From Phaeodactylibacter luteus (GTDB lineage: Bacteria; Bacteroidota; Bacteroidia; Chitinophagales; Saprospiraceae), in the NCBI RefSeq assembly GCF_007993045.1, contig NZ_VOOR01000023.1, forward strand, positions 1 to 64,000: DNA of 64,000 nucleotides, written 5' to 3'. The notes beneath the pieces are model-generated. The model had not been told where the DNA came from. It saw nothing but the letters and a program-made list of their open reading frames with translations, and ran no database searches. Position numbers and translations under genes: made by a program. Below are positions 38,878 through 47,936 of this stretch, one piece after another (the first letter of the stretch is position 1; every line of letters starts with the position of its first letter).

Positions 38878-39943
38878 CCTCCTCTTGGTGCTCCTGCTGG
38901 GCCTATCCCTGCCCTGCCTTGGGCAGCGGAAGGTGCTACTAGAACACTACACCTCAAGCTGGTGCGGGGAATGCGCTAATGCACACTGGGCTGCACAAGA
39001 ACTGCAGGCCGCCTATCCCAACCTTATCCTTGCCTTCCACCACTCTTCCGCAGACCCCATGGCGAATGAGCACAGTACGGAATGGCGCCAGGCTTTTCAG
39101 ATACCGGGCACTCCCCTGGGGCTGGTCAACCGCAGCAACAACGGCGGCGGGCCGCTATACTTGAATGTTGGCCAATGGGAAGAAAACATAGCGGCAGCTT
39201 TGGCGCTCCCAGATTTGATGGGCCTGAGCCTTTCCGCCTCCCCTGCCGGAAATGGGCAAGAAGTTAGGCTGCAGGTAGAAGCCAACCTGCTTTCCCCCCT
39301 GCCTCAAGGGGAAATCCGGCTGAGCGTGCTGCTCTTGGAGGACTACGTATCGGGAGAAGGGCCCGCATGGAATCAGTCGAACTATTATCATGATGTGCCC
39401 GGCCACCCTCTTTTTGGGCTCGGTGGCTCCATTGAAGGGTATGAACACCGGCATGTCGTGCGCGATATCTGGCCGGGGACTTGGGGAGCAGCTGACTTCC
39501 TGCCGGCAGGGGCACAAGCTGGGGACAGTTATTTTTGGGAAGGCCGTTTTTTCATTCCTGAAGAAGCCAGGCCTGAATTCCTGAAGGCCGTAGCAGTAGT
39601 ACACCGCTACCTGCCCGGCAGCCTTAGCGCTCAGGAAGTGCTGGAGGTAGAAGAAATTGCGCTTGGCCCTGTCCTCGTCAGCACAAGCCCCCGGCAAGCT
39701 GTTCATGCTATAGATTTTGATGTTTCCCCCAACCCTGCTGCAGGCAGCTGCTCCATCCGCCTGCCCGATGGTTTGTTCTGCCTGACATTGGCCAATGCGC
39801 AAGGGCAGCCCGTGAAGGAGTGGGCACAAGCCAGCAACGGGCAAAGGCTTGAACTGCCTGAGCTCCCCAACGGGCTATACCTGATGCGGGCAGCCAATGG
39901 CCGCCGGTACGCCACAAAAAAGCTCCTGATACAGCGCTTCTAG
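38867..39943 (+). CDS. Omp28-related secreted protein with thioredoxin-like CxxC and sorting domain
   Basis: A 358-residue secreted protein. ATG 38867 (MRSSLLLVLLLGLSL) is the probable start, overlapping the DUF547 stop by 11 bases; ATG 38852 is also possible. Right after the signal peptide comes LLEHYTSSWCGECANAHW, a thioredoxin-like CxxC motif as in Omp28-related proteins, then FHHSSADPM and the cis-proline loop GTPLGLVNRS. The C-terminal 75 residues (FDVSPNPAAGSCS... LPNGLYLMR...KKLLIQRF) form a T9SS type A sorting domain. It may act in redox chemistry or peptide binding at the surface; the Porphyromonas Omp28 is a surface fibrinogen-binding adhesin. A hairpin follows the stop. Confidence 0.85.
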   Translation: MRSSLLLVLLLGLSLPCLGQRKVLLEHYTSSWCGECANAHWAAQELQAAYPNLILAFHHSSADPMANEHSTEWRQAFQIPGTPLGLVNRSNNGGGPLYLNVGQWEENIAAALALPDLMGLSLSASPAGNGQEVRLQVEANLLSPLPQGEIRLSVLLLEDYVSGEGPAWNQSNYYHDVPGHPLFGLGGSIEGYEHRHVVRDIWPGTWGAADFLPAGAQAGDSYFWEGRFFIPEEARPEFLKAVAVVHRYLPGSLSAQEVLEVEEIALGPVLVSTSPRQAVHAIDFDVSPNPAAGSCSIRLPDGLFCLTLANAQGQPVKEWAQASNGQRLELPELPNGLYLMRAANGRRYATKKLLIQRF

Positions 39944-39972
39944 CGTTTTAGCTGGCCATCTTCCAAATGGCA

Positions 39973-40010
39973 CAAAGGGCTGAAGCGGAATATACCACTT
40001 CAGCCCTTTG
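39973..40010. terminator. Hairpin between convergent genes
   Basis: CAAAGGGCTGAAG / CTTCAGCCCTTTG form a perfect 13-bp stem with a 12-base loop between the Omp28-like gene and the Crp-family gene. There is no T run on either side. Confidence 0.6.
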
Positions 40011-40024
40011 GCTTTGAACGAAAC

Positions 40025-40085
40025 TCAAGCTTAGCAGTCCTGCCAAGGCCCTGCCGGCACAGCTGACAGGCATAAGCCTTTGGTT
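40025..40085 (-). repeat. Intergenic repeat family 2, inverted copy
   Basis: The reverse complement reads AGCTGTGCCGGCAGGGCCTT followed by GGCAGGACTGCTAAGCTTGAG-type sequence, matching the left part of the copies at 17149 and 28185. Confidence 0.55.
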
Positions 40086-40113
40086 GTCATAGCGCAACTG
40101 CTCTAAACAAGCG

Positions 40114-40794
40114 CTAAGACAGCTTCGCCATATCCCGTACCAGTATTTTGCCCCGGTTAAAGTAAATGAGGTCTGACTTCTTCAGCTCGTTGAGCACCAA
40201 AGTGACCGTTTGGCGGGAAGTACAGGTGATATTAGCGATATCTTGGTGCGTCAGGGAGTGCCGCAGCAACATTTCGTAGCCTACCCGGCGGCCACGCTTC
40301 ACCACTGCATCCTTGATAAACTCGATGATCCGAGTGCGGGCATCCTTGAAAATAAGCGACTCCAGTTTGTCTTCCGCACGGACAAGGCGGCCGCCAAATA
40401 AATTCATCACTTGTGTGCACAGCTCAAAGTTGGTCTGCATGAGCGCTTTCATATCTGCCACCCGCAGTTGATAGATGTGGACATCCTCTTTGAGTGCCTG
40501 TGCAAAATCTTTGCGCGAAGTTTCCCCCACCAGCCCCAGCTCTCCGAACATGGCCGTGGGGTGGATAAGAGATTTGATGATTTCTTTGCCATCGGTAGAA
40601 TGTGTCCCGATTTTCACTGTGCCCTTGGCCAGGAAGTAAATATAATCGGAGGCGTCCTCCGGCATGTATATAAAGGAGTACTTAGGCTTTACCTTGTGCT
40701 CCATCATCTGTGCCAGCTGAACCTTCTCCGCCGGCGTAAGCATGGCAAACAGGGGGAATAAATCGATAAATGAAGATTTTGCCTCTGCGTTCAT
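40114..40794 (-). CDS. Crp/Fnr-family transcriptional regulator
   Basis: A 226-residue DNA-binding regulator. The start is ATG 40794 (MNAEAKSSFIDLFP); the upstream 40857 start adds an atypical tail. The N-terminal cyclic-nucleotide-binding-like beta-roll covers about residues 10-125 (FLAKGTVKIGTHSTDGKE, MFGELGLVGE). The C-terminal winged helix has LTHQDIANITCTSRQTVTLVLNELKK (recognition helix). No cysteine cluster like that of Fnr is seen, so it does not appear to bind an iron-sulfur cluster; the ligand is unknown. It is monocistronic. Confidence 0.9.
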   Translation of the reverse strand: MNAEAKSSFIDLFPLFAMLTPAEKVQLAQMMEHKVKPKYSFIYMPEDASDYIYFLAKGTVKIGTHSTDGKEIIKSLIHPTAMFGELGLVGETSRKDFAQALKEDVHIYQLRVADMKALMQTNFELCTQVMNLFGGRLVRAEDKLESLIFKDARTRIIEFIKDAVVKRGRRVGYEMLLRHSLTHQDIANITCTSRQTVTLVLNELKKSDLIYFNRGKILVRDMAKLS

Positions 40795-40857
40795 AACGTC
40801 ATTATTTTTAAGCTGTAGACTCCTGCAATCAAATACTGCTGTGTTTTGATTTTGCAA

Positions 40858-41114
40858 TTACACCTATAAAGACACGAAATGACGCCCTTCCCCCCATGTA
40901 TGGAATAAGAATTTTTCAATATCCGGAAATTAAAAATGGAATTGGGTACGCCTGCCCGGGCAATCGGGGCCTATTCGAAAACGCCCGCACCGGTATGGCC
41001 CCAGCGAATAGCAGCCCGCAGGCGATGCCAAGCCCTAAACCGGCTACCGGCCTATTGATTGCGTGCCATGCTGTAGCTCACTTGAGGCGCTTTGTACGCT
41101 TATCGAGCTTGGCC
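40858..41114. other. Intergenic region, no gene seen
   Basis: AT-rich upstream sequence of the Crp-family gene, then mixed sequence leading into a family 1 repeat. Nothing else is recognised. Confidence 0.4.
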
Positions 41115-41265
41115 CTTACTGCAGGCTTTCGGCTGGAATTGGCCTAGCGCTGCGAAGGGGTGTAAGCCCGATAGGGCCGAGCGGGCAGCGAGCCCCGGAG
41201 CATAGCGGCACCTGCCTTCAGGCAGGGGCAGGCCCCTATCCTTGCGGCGGGGGCTGTATGAACAC
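41115..41265 (-). repeat. Intergenic repeat family 1, copy F
   Basis: It holds GGCCTAGCGCTGCGAAGGGG, GGGCCGAGCGGGCAGCGAGC, and CACCTGCCTTCAGGCAGGGG followed by CCCCTATCCTTGCGG. The left arm diverges. Confidence 0.78.
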
Positions 41266-41295
41266 GCCCACGCTACTTGAGCCCCCAACACCTTG

Positions 41296-42243
41296 CTAGT
41301 GCCGTACGATAAGGGAATCTGAGGAAGTGCTAAAGCCCGCAAATACGCCCTGCCCCCCATCGATATTGTCGTATAGGATGACCGGGTCTACAAAAGGGGA
41401 ATTTTCGGAAGCCTGCTGACGGCTGAGCGCAGAGAAATAACGGTAGTACTCTTCGGATACCGCCCGAAGCTCAACAAACAGCTTGCCCAGCTTCTCTTTT
41501 GCAGGATTGTGCAGCTGCCTGACCGGCAGGGTGTAGTCTATGATCGTGCCATCCCAGCCTTCGTCTTGGAGCAGGACCCCGCCCCCAAGGTGGGCGATCT
41601 GATCATTAGAATTGTTCCTGTGGTCAAACCTGGCAGCCCGGTAGACCGGCGCACGGAAAGCCGTATCCCCCTCTACCATTTCATAAGGGACAAACTGCTG
41701 CAGCAGATTGATATGGTAATAGTTCTGCACCTTGCTGGGGTCTTCAAACCGCAGCAGCAGATCGTAAGTGAACGCCTGGGTTTTGTCATGTTCAGGTGCG
41801 GCGAAGGTCAAATTGGAAAGCGAGGTGGACAGCAGGTTGATCGGCTCTGGTATTTCGCTCTTGGCCGTAACGGTAGGATAGCCCGGCGCATCTACAGTAA
41901 TGGTATAAGCTACCCCCACCTGCGGCACAAACCCATTTGTGGTATAAAACGGGGTCGCCACCTGCCCTTTAGGCCCAGAAAACTCCAACTCCTGTACCAA
42001 TTCCCCATCCCGGTAGAGCTTCACCTCCGCATCGTCCACAAATTCTGTGGCGGCGGTACCGACCAAGATGTCCCTGGAAAGAGAGACCACTACGTGCAGC
42101 GCTTGATCGGGCATAAAATTGCTCACGACCACGAGCTCCCGGTTATTGTCAATAACTTCGAGGGACAAGGGCTTCTCACAAGCTATGATGCTTGCGGCAA
42201 CCCCTGCAATAATCCAAAACCGGAAATGGGCGTAACTTTTCAT
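41296..42243 (-). CDS. DUF4249 lipoprotein
   Basis: A 315-residue envelope protein of the DUF4249 family. The start is ATG 42243 (MKSYAHFRFWIIAG) because it is followed by a lipoprotein signal ending IIACEK. The mature N-terminus LVVVSNFMPDQALHVVVSLSRDI is typical, followed by an all-beta domain (VYRAARFDHRNN and YYRYFSALSRQQ) of about 280 residues. DUF4249 genes regularly sit next to a TonB-dependent receptor, as here (42430-45096, same strand, 186 bases upstream), suggesting that the lipoprotein works with that receptor. The function is otherwise unknown. Confidence 0.88.
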   Translation of the reverse strand: MKSYAHFRFWIIAGVAASIIACEKPLSLEVIDNNRELVVVSNFMPDQALHVVVSLSRDILVGTAATEFVDDAEVKLYRDGELVQELEFSGPKGQVATPFYTTNGFVPQVGVAYTITVDAPGYPTVTAKSEIPEPINLLSTSLSNLTFAAPEHDKTQAFTYDLLLRFEDPSKVQNYYHINLLQQFVPYEMVEGDTAFRAPVYRAARFDHRNNSNDQIAHLGGGVLLQDEGWDGTIIDYTLPVRQLHNPAKEKLGKLFVELRAVSEEYYRYFSALSRQQASENSPFVDPVILYDNIDGGQGVFAGFSTSSDSLIVRH

Positions 42244-42429
42244 ACTGTGTATCTTTCCAACAAAAGCCAAATAAGTGCCTGCTAAGCCGCTCCCCTTTGA
42301 TTAGGTTCAGAATTAAAACTTGTGCCATTTGAAAAATAAAGGCAAAAAGAAGGGGAAATGGCGGCTATTTTTGCCTAAGGCAGCTTATGTCAGTAAATAT
42401 ACAATAATTATTCTTCCCGGGCTGCAACC

Positions 42430-45096
42430 CTAAAACCGAATGGCGTAATTGAAAGCGGGCATAAATGGGATGAGGGTAACCGGAGTAAAGCTGCGCTGCT
42501 GTTCGATGGCAGCCCCGTCACTGACATAACGGACCCTTAGGTCATAGTAAAGCGGGTTGCTGCGGTTGTAGGCATTGTACACGCTCAGGTTGATCTTATG
42601 CCTGACTCTCCCCGTCTCGATGTACATATTCAGCCCCAGATCAAGGCGGTGGTCGTAAGGCATGCGGAAGTCGTTTTTGAAGCCATAATCCACCGCATTG
42701 ACCGGCCCCACGCCCGGCACGAACACCGTATACTGCCCTTGCGGGAGGCTAAAAGCCAGCCCGGTGCTAAACGACCAGCTCGCAGAGGCTTCAAGCCAAT
42801 CCGCAAAACGGTGCACCGCAGCAACCTTAAGGCTGTGCCTGCGGTCGTACCGGTAAGGGTAAGCCACACCATTGTTGATCCGGTCATACTGCCGGTTGGC
42901 CCAGGCCAGCCCGTAGCTCAGCCAACCGGTGGTGAGCCCCTTCGCTTTTTCTAGCACCAGCTCCATCCCATAAGCCTCCCCTTTCCCAAAGGCAACATTA
43001 GACTCCCAGTCATTGAGCAGCTGAGCCCCTTCGGAATAAGTCAGCAGATGGCGCATACTTTTGTAATACAAGTCCCCGCTCAATTGCCAGCCCTCCTTGA
43101 AGCGCCAGTGAAAGGCAGCCCCGGTATGCCAGCTTTGCTGAGGCCGTATGCGCGCTGTAGAAGGCACCCAAATGGAAGCCGGCAGCCCCAAAGCAGTGTT
43201 CGACAGCAAATGCAGGAACTGCGCCATGCGCCCTCCATAGCCGCGGACCGTAAACTGACTAGATGGGGCCCACGATAAGGACAACCGGGGCTGCACCGAC
43301 GCATAATGCTGTTTTTCTACACTGAACAGCGCCCCATACAAACCGGCATTCAAAGTAAAACCCCGCCCTAGCTCGCTGATATGCTCCATATAGGCGGCAT
43401 ACTCTGTAGCTGCCACCTCCCGGCCAGAGAGCCTTGGCGCATTTACAACGGTATCTGCTTTTTCCACCACCTGCAAATCCAGTACCCCGGGCGTGATGAA
43501 ATGCTGGGTCAGGTTCCAGCCAAACCGCATGGTGTACCCAGGCTGCACTCGGTAATCAGCGTCGAGGCGAAGGCTGAAGTCCTTGATCTTGCTTTGGTAA
43601 TCCCCTATGTCCACCCGCCGGTCTGTCAGGCTTTGTGTGCTGAGGGCGAGGAGGGAGTCTGCATCTACATAGCCTATGCCAAGGTCAAGCGCACTATGGG
43701 AAGCGGTAAAGCGCGTGAACAAGCGGTCGCCAAACAGGTGCGTCCATTGCAAGGAGCTCACCCGGTTAGCCCATTCCATGCGGTCGTTGAACTGCTCCCG
43801 GCTGATGAAATAGGCAGGCTCCGAAACCGAAGCATCAAAAATAGACAAGGTGTCTGTAGACAAGCCTGAATTCTGATAGTGGTCTCTGCCCTGATATACA
43901 GAAACATATAGCCTGTCCTTCGAACTGAGCTGAAGATCAAGCTTTGCGTTCAGGTCATAAAAATCATAAGACAGCCGCCTTTCCTCCGGCGTGCTCTGCA
44001 AAGAAGCCGCCAAAGGGTTGAGGTACCAATTGATAAGGCTCTTTCTGGCAGAAATGATAAAACTGCTTTTGTCCTTGATGATAGGCCCTTCCGCTGTGAA
44101 GCGGGCAGACAGCAGCCCGATGTCCCCTTGCGCATGGTATTCATGCTTATTGCCGTCTTTGGTGCGGATGTCCAATACCGAAGATAAGCGCCCGCCAAAA
44201 CGCGCCGGGAAATGCCCGCGGTAGAGGGTTGCCGTCCGTACTGCATTGGTATTGAATATGGAAAACAAACCTGCTGCGTGGGAAATATTGTACACGGGCA
44301 CCCCATCGATCATGATCAAGTTCTGCCCGTCATTGCCCCCCCTGACATGCATGCCCCCTATCCCATCGGTGCCGGTCTGTACCCCCGGCAGCAAATGCAG
44401 CGCCCTGACTACATCAGACTCGCCGGCCAGGGCCGGCAGTTGCTGTACCCGCTGTGCCGATAGTACTTTGCCGCTCCCATCTGCCTCTTGTGAAGAAAGT
44501 ACAGCAGAAAGGCTGCGCTGCCCGATCACCTCCACCTCGCTTAGGGTGAGCTCCGGCTTGAGGGCCATATCCATACGGGTATCCTTTTGGAGGGCAAACG
44601 CCCGCTCTTCTGCCTGATACCCAACGTAGCTGCAGAGCAGCTCAACCGCTCCGTAAGGGAGGGATAAGCTGAAAAAACCATACTCATTCGTGCTTGTGCC
44701 CAAGCCAGACCGCTGCTCCAAAACATTTGCCCCGATGAGGGGCTCGCCATTCCGGGCATCTCTCAGCACGCCACTGATGGAAAAACGAGATGCGGCAGGA
44801 AGGTAGATCACCACCTGCCCCCCTACTGCTTTGAAAGACAAAGGCGTCCCCTGAAGCAGGATAGGCAGCGCATCGGCAAGCGGCAGGCTATCGAATGCCA
44901 CATCCATGCGCTCCTCCGCAATCAGGCCTTCCGAAAAAGCAAACCGGATACCATTCTCCCGCCCCATTGTATTCAGGGCTTCCTGTAAGGTGACCCCTTC
45001 CCCCTCATAAGCGACTTTCTGCTGCAGCAGTGCCTGTGACTGCACATAGCTCCAGCTGAAGGCCAAAATGGTTAGGGTCAGTAAAAGTCGCTGCAT
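42430..45096 (-). CDS. TonB-dependent receptor with STN and carboxypeptidase-like domains
   Basis: An 888-residue outer-membrane receptor for energised uptake or signalling. It starts with a signal peptide (LLLTLTILAFSWSYVQSQ), then an STN domain (about residues 25-100) as in receptors that signal to anti-sigma factors. A carboxypeptidase-regulatory-like beta-sandwich follows (FSISGVLRDARNGEPLIGANV, about 105-185), then a plug (LPGVQTGTDGIGGMHVRGGNDGQN-type region, split by GG motifs, about 200-300) and a C-terminal beta-barrel ending NYAIRF. It pairs with the DUF4249 lipoprotein downstream. The substrate cannot be told from sequence; no sigma/anti-sigma pair is present here. Confidence 0.92.
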   Translation of the reverse strand: MQRLLLTLTILAFSWSYVQSQALLQQKVAYEGEGVTLQEALNTMGRENGIRFAFSEGLIAEERMDVAFDSLPLADALPILLQGTPLSFKAVGGQVVIYLPAASRFSISGVLRDARNGEPLIGANVLEQRSGLGTSTNEYGFFSLSLPYGAVELLCSYVGYQAEERAFALQKDTRMDMALKPELTLSEVEVIGQRSLSAVLSSQEADGSGKVLSAQRVQQLPALAGESDVVRALHLLPGVQTGTDGIGGMHVRGGNDGQNLIMIDGVPVYNISHAAGLFSIFNTNAVRTATLYRGHFPARFGGRLSSVLDIRTKDGNKHEYHAQGDIGLLSARFTAEGPIIKDKSSFIISARKSLINWYLNPLAASLQSTPEERRLSYDFYDLNAKLDLQLSSKDRLYVSVYQGRDHYQNSGLSTDTLSIFDASVSEPAYFISREQFNDRMEWANRVSSLQWTHLFGDRLFTRFTASHSALDLGIGYVDADSLLALSTQSLTDRRVDIGDYQSKIKDFSLRLDADYRVQPGYTMRFGWNLTQHFITPGVLDLQVVEKADTVVNAPRLSGREVAATEYAAYMEHISELGRGFTLNAGLYGALFSVEKQHYASVQPRLSLSWAPSSQFTVRGYGGRMAQFLHLLSNTALGLPASIWVPSTARIRPQQSWHTGAAFHWRFKEGWQLSGDLYYKSMRHLLTYSEGAQLLNDWESNVAFGKGEAYGMELVLEKAKGLTTGWLSYGLAWANRQYDRINNGVAYPYRYDRRHSLKVAAVHRFADWLEASASWSFSTGLAFSLPQGQYTVFVPGVGPVNAVDYGFKNDFRMPYDHRLDLGLNMYIETGRVRHKINLSVYNAYNRSNPLYYDLRVRYVSDGAAIEQQRSFTPVTLIPFMPAFNYAIRF

Positions 45097-45162
45097 ACCG
45101 GGAAAACTTAAAAAGCCAGGGCAAAACAGCCATTACAACAAGCCGCCCCGGCTTGATCCTTC

Positions 45163-45193
45163 CAAAATTACAGTAAAATACGGGCAAAACCAA
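45163..45193 (-). promoter_or_regulatory. Promoter of the receptor/DUF4249 operon
   Basis: On the minus strand, TTG (45191-45193), a 20-base spacer and TAATTTTG (45163-45170) fit TTTG-N19/21-TAnnTTTG. It lies about 65 bases upstream of the receptor ATG. Confidence 0.6.
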
Positions 45194-45309
45194 TCCGGAG
45201 GTTGTACGAACCCCCTGAATATCAACACTCCCGGGCTATAATCTTGCTAAACTCACCCCAATTGCTAAGCCTTATGTCAAATATAGCCCTTCTTTTACCC
45301 TGCTATTGC

Positions 45310-45317
45310 TACTTTTG
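45310..45317 (+). promoter_or_regulatory. -7 promoter element of M28 gene
   Basis: TACTTTTG matches TAnnTTTG and lies 33 bases before the ATG at 45351. The -33 box is not clear. Confidence 0.5.
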
Positions 45318-45350
45318 GGCAATCATTATTTTCAAATACAGCTAACTAGT

Positions 45351-46883
45351 ATGAACCGTAATACCCTGATGCTCGCCACGGTGGCGCTCTTCTTATCTCT
45401 GCCCCTTTTTGCACAAGACAGCGCCGCCCCTGAATTCAACCTCGAAAAATCTGAGCTCGAAGCCCACCTCCGTTTCCTGGCTTCCGATGCCCTCGAAGGG
45501 CGGCGGACCGGCGAACGGGGCAATGACATGGCCGCAGCCTACCTTTCGGCTCAATACGCTGCCTATGGGCTAAAAACCGTGCCCGGTGCGCAAGGGTACT
45601 ATCAGCCGGTGCCTTTTGAAGCCATCACCCCCCCTGCCGCAGCCAGCCTCATGCTCAACAAAAGCGCTTTCCAGCAAGGGGACAACCTCCTCATTATGAC
45701 CGGCAACATCCCTGCCACTAAAACGGACGCAGTCTTCGCCAACTTCGGATGGGCCGACGAAGAAACCGGCCACAACGACTATAAAGGGCTGGACGTCAAA
45801 GGCAAAGTTGTAGTGGTGCTGCCGGGCACGCCAGAAGGCCAGGCACCCCTCGTAGTCTTCAATGCCATGAAAAAAAAGCGGCAGCTGGCTATGGAAAATG
45901 GAGCCGTTGCCCTTATCGAGCTCTACCGCCTGCAGTTCCCTTGGGAGTTTTTCCTCTCTTACTTCAACAAGGAAAGCCTAAGCCTTGCTGATGATATGGA
46001 AAGCACCGCCGAGGCCCCTTCCAACTTTGTTTACGGCTGGCTCAAGGAAGGGGACGCCGAGGAGAGCATCAAGCGCCTCACTGAAGGCAAACGGGCCAAA
46101 GCTGAGCTGAGCAGCAAGGGCTTCAGCCGCCGCACAGTCATGTCCAATAATGTCATCGGCATGATCGAAGGTACCGACCCCGAACTGAAAGATGAGTATA
46201 TGCTGCTCACCGCACACTACGACCACGTAGGCATGGGCAAAAACGGGGGCGGCGCCTACACGGCCGAAGACAGTATCTTCAACGGCGCACGCGACAACGC
46301 TATGGGCACCACTGCCCTCCTCGGCGCTGTAAAGTCGCTTTCGCAAAAACCGCCCCGCAGAAGCGTGATTTTCCTCGCAGTCACCGGAGAAGAAATTGGG
46401 CTCCTGGGCAGTCAGTACTACGCTGAAACCCCCCTCATCCCGCTAGAGCAGACCGTATTCAACCTCAACACAGATGGGGCAGGCTACAACGATGCGACTT
46501 ATGTATCCGTCATCGGCTATGGCCGGACCGGCACCGACAGCTCCATCGATGCTGGCGCCAACATCTTCGGGCTCGATGTGTTCCCCAACCCAGCACCCGA
46601 ACAAAACTTGTTCGACCGCTCAGACAATGCCTCTTTTGCTAAGAAAGGGGTGCCTGCACTTTGCCTCAGCCCGGGCCTGACTTCTTTTGACGATGAGATC
46701 GGCAAGTACTACCACCAAGTGACGGACAACCCCGATACCATTGACTTCAACTACCTCCACAAGTACACCCAAGCTTTCATCCGGACGGCACGCCTCATTG
46801 CAGACGAGGACGCCCGCCCGTTTTGGGAGGCCGGCGATAAGTACGAGGAAGCCGGCATGAAGCTTTACCAGAAAAAGCCTTAA
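45351..46883 (+). CDS. M28-family metallopeptidase with PA-like insertion
   Basis: A 510-residue secreted peptidase. The start is ATG 45351, at the signal peptide (LMLATVALFLSLPLFAQ); the upstream frame contains the promoter element. A region around residues 95-260 resembles the protease-associated insertion found in some M28 enzymes (GLDVKGKVVVVLPG). The catalytic motifs are LTAHYDHVGMG (His), NGARDNAMGTTALL (Asp), VTGEEIGLLGSQY (Glu-Glu), LNTDGAG (Asp) and YYHQVTDNPD (His). The N-terminus FLASDALEGRRTG is very similar to that of the 33706 protein. No T9SS domain is present, so it is probably periplasmic. A strong terminator follows. Confidence 0.9.
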   Translation: MNRNTLMLATVALFLSLPLFAQDSAAPEFNLEKSELEAHLRFLASDALEGRRTGERGNDMAAAYLSAQYAAYGLKTVPGAQGYYQPVPFEAITPPAAASLMLNKSAFQQGDNLLIMTGNIPATKTDAVFANFGWADEETGHNDYKGLDVKGKVVVVLPGTPEGQAPLVVFNAMKKKRQLAMENGAVALIELYRLQFPWEFFLSYFNKESLSLADDMESTAEAPSNFVYGWLKEGDAEESIKRLTEGKRAKAELSSKGFSRRTVMSNNVIGMIEGTDPELKDEYMLLTAHYDHVGMGKNGGGAYTAEDSIFNGARDNAMGTTALLGAVKSLSQKPPRRSVIFLAVTGEEIGLLGSQYYAETPLIPLEQTVFNLNTDGAGYNDATYVSVIGYGRTGTDSSIDAGANIFGLDVFPNPAPEQNLFDRSDNASFAKKGVPALCLSPGLTSFDDEIGKYYHQVTDNPDTIDFNYLHKYTQAFIRTARLIADEDARPFWEAGDKYEEAGMKLYQKKP

Positions 46884-46901
46884 AACGCACGGCGCACTAC
46901 T

Positions 46902-46937
46902 AAAAAACGCCTGAGGGGCTTCCCTCAGGCGTTTTTT
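46902..46937. terminator. Bidirectional terminator
   Basis: A stem of about 14 bp with core AACGCCTGAGGG / CCCTCAGGCGTT, a 4-base loop, A's before and T's after. It serves the M28 gene (plus) and the GT2 gene (minus), which converge. Confidence 0.88.
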
Positions 46938-46958
46938 TACCACCTCCCCACACATAAG

Positions 46959-47918
46959 CTACCCGCCGCCTATTTCCTTTTCTATAAGGTAGTTATTGCG
47001 GTCCGTAGCGGTACGCGACACCAGCTCCGCCAGAAAGCCCGACAAGAACAGCATAGTGCCGATGATCATACAAGTAAGGGAAATATAGAAATAAGGATTG
47101 TCCGTCACCAGTATGGTTGGCAGCTTTTGGCTGAGGCGGTAGAGCTTGCTCACCCCAATGTAGCCTGCTGATAAAAAACCTAAGACAAAAATGGCAGCCC
47201 CCCACATGCCAAAAAAGTGCATCGGGCGCTTCCCAAACTTAGAGATGAAGACCACGGAGAGCAAGTCGAGCGGGCCGCGGATAAATCGCTCGATCCCAAA
47301 TTTGGTCGTACCATATTTGCGCTCCTGATGCTGCACGACCTTCTCCCCGATTTTCTTAAACCCCGCCCACTTGGCCAGCACCGGAATGTAGCGGTGCATG
47401 TCGCCATACACCTCTATGCTCTTCACCACCGCCTGCCGGTAAGCCTTGAGCCCACAGTTGAAATCGTGCAGGTGGATGCCGGTCATCTGCCGGGCCGTCC
47501 AGTTAAAAAACTTGCTGGGCAGGTTCTTCGTCAACACAGGGTCGTAGCGCTTGCGCTTCCAGCCCGAAACCATATCAAAACCCTCCTCGGTGATCATGCG
47601 GTACAGCTCGGGCACCTCCTCGGGGGAGTCCTGCAGGTCGGCATCCATCGTAATGACGACATCCCCTTTCACCGCGGCGAAACCACGGTTCAAGGCCGCA
47701 GACTTGCCATAGTTGCGCCGGAACTTGATGCCGCGCACAGTAGGCTGCTCTTGGGCCAGGCGAACGACCACATCCCATGAGCCATCGCGGCTCCCATCAT
47801 CTACGAAAAGGATCTCGTAAGAGAAATGGTGTGCCTCCATGACCCTGCGGATCCAAGCTTCAAGCTCCGGGAGGGATTCCTCCTCATTGAACAAAGGGAC
47901 AACTATTGAAATATCCAT
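46959..47918 (-). CDS. Family 2 glycosyltransferase with C-terminal membrane segments
   Basis: A 319-residue membrane-associated glycosyltransferase of the polyprenyl-phosphate (dolichol-phosphate-mannose synthase-like) type. The GT-A domain has ISIVVPLFNEEESLPEL, the FVDDGSRDGSWD nucleotide-binding motif, TMDADLQDSPEE (metal-binding DxD) and the acceptor region LHDFNCGLKAYR. Two membrane segments near the C-terminus (FFGMWGAAIFVLGFLSAGY and YFYISLTCMIIGTMLFLSG) anchor it. It probably transfers a sugar to a lipid carrier in envelope glycan synthesis. It is the last gene of a minus-strand cluster with two DUF4199 proteins, 18 bases after the nearer one. Confidence 0.93.
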   Translation of the reverse strand: MDISIVVPLFNEEESLPELEAWIRRVMEAHHFSYEILFVDDGSRDGSWDVVVRLAQEQPTVRGIKFRRNYGKSAALNRGFAAVKGDVVITMDADLQDSPEEVPELYRMITEEGFDMVSGWKRKRYDPVLTKNLPSKFFNWTARQMTGIHLHDFNCGLKAYRQAVVKSIEVYGDMHRYIPVLAKWAGFKKIGEKVVQHQERKYGTTKFGIERFIRGPLDLLSVVFISKFGKRPMHFFGMWGAAIFVLGFLSAGYIGVSKLYRLSQKLPTILVTDNPYFYISLTCMIIGTMLFLSGFLAELVSRTATDRNNYLIEKEIGGG

Positions 47919-47936
47919 ATTCCCGTTTTTGGGCCT

